DNA from: M55B112 sp040880545
GTDB taxonomy: Bacteria > Bacteroidota > Bacteroidia > Bacteroidales > GCA-2748055
Length of the DNA: 6,900 nt
Assembly: GCA_040880545.1 (NCBI GenBank)
Contig: JBBDIE010000038.1
Location: forward strand, 1-6,900
Reading direction: 5' to 3'
Translations under genes and position numbers: made by a program
Shown here: piece by piece, positions 1 to 4,165 of the stretch
Numbering within the stretch: the first letter of the stretch is position 1
Layout of the letters: each line of letters starts with the position of its first letter
Notes under the pieces: model-generated
What the model was told of the DNA's origin: nothing
Database searches by the model: none
Seen by the model: the letters and a program-made list of their open reading frames with translations, nothing else

Positions 1-72
1 AGTACTTGGAGTACTTGGAGTACTTGGAGTACTTAGAGTACTTAGAGTACTTAGAATACTTAGAGTTGTTGG
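1..72. repeat. 9-bp tandem repeat, about 8 copies, cut by the window edge
   Basis: The unit AGTACTTGG occurs three times (1-27), then AGTACTTAG three times (28-54), then AATACTTAG (55-63) and the decayed AGTTGTTGG (64-72). The array runs off the left end, so its true length is unknown. The unit contains the palindrome AGTACT. Every change among the first seven copies is a G-to-A transition. In the forward frame starting at base 3 these copies read Tyr-Leu-Glu seven times, and all the changes there are synonymous; the frame then runs Leu-Leu-Glu-Phe-Val-Asn to a TAA at 84-86. It may be a plain intergenic minisatellite or the C-terminal tail of a gene lying to the left; the window cannot decide. 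There are no unique spacers, so it is not a CRISPR array. Confidence 0.9.
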
Positions 73-89
73 AGTTTGTCAATTAAGTG

Positions 90-112
90 GAGTGGCTGGA
101 TCATATTCTTCG
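90..112 (+). repeat. Direct repeat, copy 1 (GAGTGGCTGGATCATA core)
   Basis: The 16-bp core at 90-105 is identical to 458-473. Extending to 112 gives 21 of 23 matching bases. The copy starts 18 bp after the tandem array and has no coding context. A 16-bp exact match within about 450 bp is not expected by chance. Confidence 0.8.
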
Positions 113-122
113 TTTTTGCACT

Positions 123-136
123 TTTTTTAACCACAG
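123..136 (-). repeat. Inverted copy of the CTGTGGTTAAAAAA motif
   Basis: The sequence TTTTTTAACCACAG is the exact reverse complement of 270-283. The two arms enclose 133 bp. The A/T run lowers the information content, but the CTGTGGTT part is specific. Confidence 0.6.
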
Positions 137-256
137 CGTTAAGGGAGTTTAAATTTATCCTGTATCCATTACTCAAGAGCTTGCTCCTTACTCCCGCTCT
201 TTAGCACGTTAAAAAATCCCTCAAAAAACCTCTGCCCCCAACTCTGTGCAAGCTTG

Positions 257-284
257 CTCTCTGTGTCCTCTGTGGTTAAAAAAG
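257..284 (+). repeat. CTCTGTGTC-CTCTGTGGT-TAAAAAA dispersed-type repeat
   Basis: Two 9-bp near-copies, CTCTGTGTC (259-267) and CTCTGTGGT (268-276), are followed by TAAAAAA. A further CTCTGTG lies at 242-248, and TCTGGTTAAAAAAA at 341-354 looks like a degenerate relative of the right half. From memory, motifs of the form AACCACAGAGGACACAGAG recur in intergenic DNA of many unrelated bacteria. I cannot check this here, and no function is visible. Confidence 0.5.
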
Positions 285-457
285 GGCTCTTACGATGAAT
301 ACCGGCCCCATATCTAACGCATCCCGGTTCTGACAATTTCTCTGGTTAAAAAAATATCATTCATTGAATACAGCCACTACTTTGTCCTCCGGTACACGAA
401 GAAGGATTAAACCTTTTAATAAATAAGTTATCAAAAGGACAAATAACAAACAAATTT

Positions 458-480
458 GAGTGGCTGGATCATAATATTCG
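458..480 (+). repeat. Direct repeat, copy 2
   Basis: This is the second copy of the repeat at 90-112, with an identical 16-bp core (458-473) and 21 of 23 bases matching overall. It lies about 60 bp upstream of the LTxxQ gene and overlaps an upstream in-frame extension that opens with TTG at 456. A repeat shared with plainly non-coding DNA argues that this extension is not translated. Confidence 0.8.
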
Positions 481-542
481 AGATCAATGCAGTAACGCAA
501 CTATCGGACATGATGGACAGACACAAATTAAAATCCTTAAAA

Positions 543-1073
543 ATGAACACATTAATTATCAAAAAAGGGATGCTTGCAATATTTGCCTCAGCAATAATGC
601 TTGTTTCCTTAGATGCACAACCTCGTACAGGATGCGGAGCTGGTCCGGGACAAGGTTGGAGCGACAAAAACCAGGGTGGATTCTGCATTGAAAATATCAT
701 TGCCGACCTCACCGAAGATCAGAAAGCTGCCCTTACAGAATTAAGGACAGAACACTACCGTCAGATGAAAGATTTCAGAAACCAGATGGGTGAAGTCAAA
801 GCAAAAGAGCGCACAATTATGTCTCAACACAAAATTGACACCAAAGCCGCTGAGAAACTGATTGATCAAAAAACAGATCTGACAAACAAACAGATGAAGG
901 TAAGGCTTGCGCACCGTGCCGCAGTAAAAGAGATCCTGACAGAGGAGCAGTTATTGCAGCTGGAGCAACGCAGAGGACACCACTTTGCAGCCCAAAAAGG
1001 TCAGCAAAAGGGACAAGGAATGGGGAATAATTTCGGCCCGCGTCACCGCCATGGTCGCGGTATGAACTTCTGA
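543..1073 (+). CDS. Secreted Spy/CpxP/ZraP-like LTxxQ-motif protein
   Basis: The predicted product is a 176-residue exported protein of the Spy/CpxP/ZraP family, whose characterised members are periplasmic stress chaperones or metal-responsive accessory proteins. The ATG at 543 gives a standard signal peptide: a short basic start (ending KK, residues 7-8), a hydrophobic stretch at about 9-23, and likely cleavage after Ala25 (SLDA|Q). In-frame ATGs at 510 and 513 would add a long polar N-region and are less likely. The mature part has two family motifs, LTEDQ (56-60) and LTEEQ (132-136), framing a charged, probably all-helical, coiled-coil-rich segment. Around this core are a Gly-rich N-terminal segment with Cys31 and Cys48 and a Gly/Gln/His/Arg-rich tail (His146, His147, His168, His170). 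That layout recalls zinc-binding ZraP, so metal binding is possible but unproven. No sensor kinase or ECF sigma factor gene is adjacent, and I recognise no promoter. The exact ligand and role are unknown. Confidence 0.8.
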   Translation: MNTLIIKKGMLAIFASAIMLVSLDAQPRTGCGAGPGQGWSDKNQGGFCIENIIADLTEDQKAALTELRTEHYRQMKDFRNQMGEVKAKERTIMSQHKIDTKAAEKLIDQKTDLTNKQMKVRLAHRAAVKEILTEEQLLQLEQRRGHHFAAQKGQQKGQGMGNNFGPRHRHGRGMNF

Positions 1074-1089
1074 TCATCCAGAAAAACAG

Positions 1090-1140
1090 AAAAACCGCCA
1101 GGTGGCCCGTACTATGTAACGGCTCGGTTGGCGGTTTTTT
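1090..1140. terminator. Bidirectional intrinsic terminator between convergent genes
   Basis: An 11-bp perfect outer stem pairs AAAAACCGCCA (1090-1100) with TGGCGGTTTTT (1129-1139). An inner CCGT/ACGG stem (1107-1110 with 1119-1122) has an 8-nt loop. On the + strand the hairpin ends in a T run and lies 16 bp after the LTxxQ stop codon. On the minus strand it is followed by TTTTTCTGTTTTTC, so it should also stop the hydrolase transcript. The hydrolase TAA (1139-1141) overlaps the base of the stem. Confidence 0.85.
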
Positions 1141-1936
1141 ATTGTATCTGATCGAGGAACTTTATTATTCCGGCACGGGCCTCTTCAGGCTCCTCAATAA
1201 AACCCATGTGGCCCGAGTTTTTCAAAACCAGTACCGATGCATGCGGGGCAATTTCTGTCATCTTCCGGAATACACTTTCCCCGATATAGTTGTCCCTCTC
1301 TCCCCAGATAAAGAGCGACTTCAGATCATCCCTCTTAAGCGTCGGTGTATGATCCTTACGTGCTTTCATTCCGTTAAGAAGTGCAATAATTCCCTCATCG
1401 GGGCATCCTGATGCTATCTCTTTTACCCTCCTTATCTCCACCTCCAACTTATCCAGATTCTTATCTGCAAATCCTTTGGGAATATTTGTATGAATGATCT
1501 GCATCTTTTTGCCACACTGTACAAGACTGATCTCACGTTCTCGGTTTAACTTCTTCTCTTCATTATCTGCAAAACAGGTGGAATGGAAAAGACAGTATCC
1601 GGCTGTTCTTCCGGGATACTTGCTCACAAACTCCATGGTCAGATACCCTCCCATGGAGTGGCCAAAGAGTACCACCTTCCCTGCCCCCTCAGCATCCAGT
1701 ACCGCTCCAACAACCTCTGCCATATCTTCCATTGAATGTATGGAACCAAGAATTCCCGATTTTCCGTGTCCCGGAATATCCACACAAATTACTTTGTACT
1801 TATTGGTAAAGCCCGATGCAAAATCACTCCAGATGACAGATGATTCCAGATATCCGTGCAGAAAAAGCAATGGCATACCTTCTCCTTCAACCGTATAGTA
1901 GACCGGTATATCCTTGTATTTGATTGATTTGGTCAT
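1139..1936 (-). CDS. Alpha/beta-fold hydrolase
   Basis: The product is a 265-residue cytoplasmic protein without a signal peptide, of normal length for single-domain alpha/beta hydrolases. It shows the fold's landmarks in order: the oxyanion-hole loop FLHGYLES (25-32), the VDIPGHGKS loop (52-60), the nucleophile elbow GHSMGG with Ser94, the acid in WGERDNY (Asp215), and the catalytic histidine in SGHMGF (His243). The segment at about 115-200, rich in Lys/Glu, is the probable cap domain that sets substrate choice. The family covers esterases, haloperoxidase-like and C-C bond hydrolases and lipases; the residues visible here do not identify the substrate. The ATG at 1936 is the natural start and a TATATTTG -7 box lies 20 bp upstream of it. 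The gene lies 100 bp downstream of the aminopeptidase gene on the same strand, so it may be read from its own promoter and also by read-through. Confidence is high for the fold, low for the reaction. Confidence 0.9.
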   Translation of the reverse strand: MTKSIKYKDIPVYYTVEGEGMPLLFLHGYLESSVIWSDFASGFTNKYKVICVDIPGHGKSGILGSIHSMEDMAEVVGAVLDAEGAGKVVLFGHSMGGYLTMEFVSKYPGRTAGYCLFHSTCFADNEEKKLNREREISLVQCGKKMQIIHTNIPKGFADKNLDKLEVEIRRVKEIASGCPDEGIIALLNGMKARKDHTPTLKRDDLKSLFIWGERDNYIGESVFRKMTEIAPHASVLVLKNSGHMGFIEEPEEARAGIIKFLDQIQ

Positions 1937-1955
1937 TTTGTTGGTATTCTTTCCG

Positions 1956-1983
1956 CAAATATAATGCTGCCCGGAAAAACAAC
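1956..1983 (-). promoter_or_regulatory. Candidate Bacteroidota-type promoter for the hydrolase
   Basis: On the minus strand, TATATTTG (1963 to 1956) matches the Bacteroidota -7 consensus TAnnTTTG. A GTTG (1983 to 1980) could serve as the -33 TTTG-like element, but the gap is 16 bp, shorter than the usual 19-21. If used, transcription would start about 12 nt before the ATG at 1936, giving a very short leader. Confidence 0.4.
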
Positions 1984-2036
1984 ACCATGATCACCTGAAT
2001 GATAGAATGATTTAGAGTCAGGATAAATTACGGCAA

Positions 2037-3320
2037 CTACGATTTGTTCATGATCACCTCAATGGCATCAGGATCAATGGGAATATTTTCAGAAAGATTC
2101 AAAGGTTCATTCTCTGTGATCAGTATATCATTTTCCAGCCGTATGCCTATCCCCTCCTCCCTGATATATATTCCCGGTTCACAACTCAGTACCATCCCCG
2201 GCTTCAGTGGAACCGCCGGATCAAACCTGTCGTGTACATCAATACCCATTGAATGTGAAGTTCCATGCCAGTAATATTCCTGCCATAAGGGAAATTTCTT
2301 TGAATGTTTCTTAATATCAGCCACTTCATAGAGCTTCAACTTTACATGTTCCTCCTCCCATAGGGCTCCCACCTCCCTGTTAAATTCACTTAGCAAAATT
2401 CCGGGCTTCATTAATTTGATCGCTTTTTGCATCACACGCAAATTTGCATCATACAGCGCCCTTTGTCTGCGGCTGAACCTTCGGTTAACAGGGATCGTCC
2501 TGGAAATATCGGCTGCATAATATTCCCAGTCGGCACCAAAATCCAGCAGCAACAGATCACCATCGTTACAAACACCTCTGTTTTCTATATAATGTAATAT
2601 CAGCGCATTGGTGCCCGAAGCTACTATCGGATCAAATGCATGCTCCCTTACCCCTTGTGACAGAAATTCACAGGTAAGGATCGCCGCTGCTTCGTATTCC
2701 ATCATTCCCGGATTGAGGCTCTGCAACAACCTGATAAAAGCATCCCCGGTAATACTGATCGCTTTACGAATCATTTCAATCTCTTCCGGTTCCTTGTACA
2801 TCCTGATCCTGGTCATTAAAGGTGCCAGGTCATGTTCCTGCAGACGACTCGATTGCGGTCCAATTATTTTCCTGATCTCCAACTCGTTGGAAGGAAAAAC
2901 TGATCTCCCGTCAGATTCCGGGGTCCCAAAGTAGAGATACCTGCAGTTTTCAAGGATCTCCAACAAATCTCTTTTAATCTCAGCATTGTAACGGACATTT
3001 TTAACCCCGGAAATACTTTCAGCCTCCTTTGGAGTGATGGGGTTGCCATCATACAACATCGATCTTTTATCTCTCTGAGGTATAAAAAGTACTTCGCTGT
3101 AGCTGTTTGATCCCCCATCCGGATAGATCACCAGCGTACAGGCTTCCTCCCTTATTCCAGTCAGATAATACATATCAGAAGACTGCCTGAATGGATGGTG
3201 CTGGTCGCCATTTCTGGGCATCAACCTGTTTGAGGAGATGATTACAGCAGAAGCCGGCAGTAAGAGTTCTTTTAATTTAAATCGACTCTTAATAAAAAAT
3301 CCGGATGATAATTCGGCCAT
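2037..3320 (-). CDS. pepP: Xaa-Pro aminopeptidase (aminopeptidase P, M24B family)
   Basis: This 427-residue enzyme should remove the N-terminal residue from peptides whose second residue is proline, using a two-metal (usually Mn) centre in the cytoplasm. It has the AminoP N-terminal domain (about 1-140, with QSSDMYYLTG at 46-55) followed by a pita-bread M24 catalytic domain (about 175-425). Compared with E. coli PepP from memory, all five metal ligands are present: Asp260 and Asp271 in the DFGADWEYYAADISRT motif, His356 in HGTSHSMGIDVHD, Glu381 in CEPGIYI and Glu396 in GIRLENDI. The accessory histidines His243 (LHY), His352 and His363 are also present. The length fits the bacterial family, there is no signal peptide, and nothing is truncated. 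The start at 3320 is supported by its position 8 nt after a TTTTAATC block that is mirrored before sdhC. It is transcribed away from sdhC. No terminator is visible between it and the hydrolase gene. Confidence 0.95.
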   Translation of the reverse strand: MAELSSGFFIKSRFKLKELLLPASAVIISSNRLMPRNGDQHHPFRQSSDMYYLTGIREEACTLVIYPDGGSNSYSEVLFIPQRDKRSMLYDGNPITPKEAESISGVKNVRYNAEIKRDLLEILENCRYLYFGTPESDGRSVFPSNELEIRKIIGPQSSRLQEHDLAPLMTRIRMYKEPEEIEMIRKAISITGDAFIRLLQSLNPGMMEYEAAAILTCEFLSQGVREHAFDPIVASGTNALILHYIENRGVCNDGDLLLLDFGADWEYYAADISRTIPVNRRFSRRQRALYDANLRVMQKAIKLMKPGILLSEFNREVGALWEEEHVKLKLYEVADIKKHSKKFPLWQEYYWHGTSHSMGIDVHDRFDPAVPLKPGMVLSCEPGIYIREEGIGIRLENDILITENEPLNLSENIPIDPDAIEVIMNKS

Positions 3321-3328
3321 CTTTCTGT

Positions 3329-3475
3329 GATTAAAATTTTGATATCTTGACGATTAACAGTTCAGGGGGCGAATATTTTATATGCAATACAGCATACAAT
3401 TGCCAAAAGAAAATATTTATATTTGTTTTTACTTGAACTGTTAGTACGTTGCAAGATAATTAACTTCTTTTAATC
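3329..3475. promoter_or_regulatory. Mirror-image divergent leaders (long imperfect inverted repeat)
   Basis: Read outward from about 3393 towards each gene, both strands show the same five blocks in the same order. ATTGC is at 3399-3403 on + and 3388-3384 on minus. AAAATATT is at 3410-3417 and 3379-3372. TGAACTGTTA is at 3434-3443 and 3364-3355. CAAGATA is at 3452-3458 and 3349-3343. TTTTAATC is at 3468-3475 and 3336-3329. The last block is followed by exactly 8 nt and then ATG on both sides. The spacings between blocks differ by small insertions or deletions. This suggests an old inverted duplication of a leader, or paired binding sites for a shared regulator. It covers nearly all of the 163-bp gap. 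Confidence 0.75.
3418..3425 (+). promoter_or_regulatory. Candidate -7 box for the sdhCAB operon
   Basis: TATATTTG fits the Bacteroidota consensus TAnnTTTG. Transcription would start near 3430-3434, at the edge of the mirrored TGAACTGTTA block, leaving a leader of about 50 nt before the ATG at 3484. A TTG at 3400-3402 could stand in for the -33 element, but the gap is only 15 bp, so the upstream element is uncertain. In the mirrored pepP leader the corresponding region is shorter by about 9 nt and has only AATATTCG (3377 to 3370 on the minus strand) as a weak equivalent. Confidence 0.4.
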
Positions 3476-3483
3476 TGTTTATT

Positions 3484-4143
3484 ATGACCCGTATTTTCAC
3501 TTCCTCAATCGGTAAAAAATTAATCATGTCCCTGGCGGGTATATTTCTGATTACCTTCCTCCTGGTACATTTAGGTATTAACCTGTTGGTCATACTGAAT
3601 GATGATCCGATGGTATTTAATAAGGCGGCTCATTTCATGGGTACAAACATAATCATCAAGGTCTTTGAGGTCGTGCTGTTTGGCGGATTCCTGCTGCACA
3701 TTATTTACGCGTTGATCATCCAGGTCCAGAACTGGCTTGCCCGGCCTAAAAGGTATCAGAAAGCCACCAAAACCGAAACTTCAGCCTTCTCCAGGTGGAT
3801 GATCCATACAGCAGTGATCATACTGATATTTCTGGTAATACACCTTACCGACTTCTATTTTAAAGCCAAGTTCAGTCATGGTGCGGTGGATATTGTTGCA
3901 GGCGTGCATGACCTGGCATCATTGATCATCAATAAATTTCAGATTCCCGGCTTTGTAATCTTCTATATCGTCTCATTTATTCTCCTCGGGTTTCACTTGC
4001 TCCATGGCTTTCAGAGTGCGTTCAAAACATTGGGTATCAACAATAAACGTTATACCCCCTTCATCCAGGTAATAAGTATCATATACACAGTTATTGTGGT
4101 ATCCGGGTTCTCTGCAATTCCGCTGCTGATCTATTTCAATTAA
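3484..4143 (+). CDS. sdhC: Succinate dehydrogenase/fumarate reductase cytochrome b subunit (b558 family)
   Basis: The product is a 219-residue integral membrane subunit that anchors the complex, binds two b hemes and exchanges electrons with the quinone pool (presumably menaquinone). Five hydrophobic helices are visible at about 12-37, 56-83, 104-126, 154-178 and 192-216, as expected for a type B enzyme with a single anchor subunit. By alignment from memory with Bacillus subtilis SdhC, the four heme ligands are His29 (LVHLGIN), His72 (LLHIIYA), His120 (VIHLTDF) and His171 (GFHLLHG). The FNKAAHFM segment (45-52) closely matches the corresponding Bacillus segment. The residue two before His171 is Gly169, where Wolinella fumarate reductase has the E-pathway glutamate Glu180. 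It is the first gene of the operon; sdhA follows after 22 bp. There is no Shine-Dalgarno sequence, as is usual in this phylum. Family assignment is firm; the direction of catalysis is not determined by this subunit. Confidence 0.95.
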   Translation: MTRIFTSSIGKKLIMSLAGIFLITFLLVHLGINLLVILNDDPMVFNKAAHFMGTNIIIKVFEVVLFGGFLLHIIYALIIQVQNWLARPKRYQKATKTETSAFSRWMIHTAVIILIFLVIHLTDFYFKAKFSHGAVDIVAGVHDLASLIINKFQIPGFVIFYIVSFILLGFHLLHGFQSAFKTLGINNKRYTPFIQVISIIYTVIVVSGFSAIPLLIYFN

Positions 4144-4165
4144 TTCTATTAATGTATTTTATCCT

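Larger units (their letters stand above)
106..457. other. Gene-free, repeat-bearing intergenic stretch
   Basis: I find no convincing reading frame, RNA gene or clear promoter in these 352 bases. The stretch is bounded by the two copies of the 23-bp direct repeat. It contains three copies of CTCTGTG (242-248, 259-265, 268-274). It also contains a 14-bp inverted pair (123-136 with 270-283) and a weaker relative at 341-354. An 8-bp inverted pair TTTGTCCT/AGGACAAA (381-388 and 436-443) could fold in a leader transcript but is too short to call. The segment looks like accumulated dispersed-repeat debris or a degenerate small element; that reading is inference. Confidence 0.6.

Noticed and set aside
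1..72. CRISPR array
   Set aside because: The 9-bp units are contiguous with no unique spacers, and no cas gene is nearby.
381..443. Inverted pairs TTTGTCCT/AGGACAAA and CCTTTT/AAAAGG upstream of the LTxxQ gene
   Set aside because: The stems are short and cannot form together because they share the same bases at 436-438; there is no T run or known riboswitch pattern.
461..472. GGCTGGATCA resembles the 3' end of bacterial 16S rRNA
   Set aside because: Only about ten bases match, the anti-Shine-Dalgarno CCTCC part does not follow, and no rRNA sequence lies upstream.
456..542. In-frame upstream extension of the LTxxQ gene from a TTG at 456 or ATGs at 510 and 513
   Set aside because: The extension would bury the signal peptide behind a long polar stretch, and its 5' part is a repeat also found in non-coding DNA at 90-112. 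The ATG at 543 gives a normal signal peptide.
1986..2059. CATGATCACCT occurs at 1986-1996 and 2049-2059, around the 3' end of pepP
   Set aside because: It is an 11-bp match containing the palindrome TGATCA, with one copy inside coding sequence and no further structure; chance is adequate.
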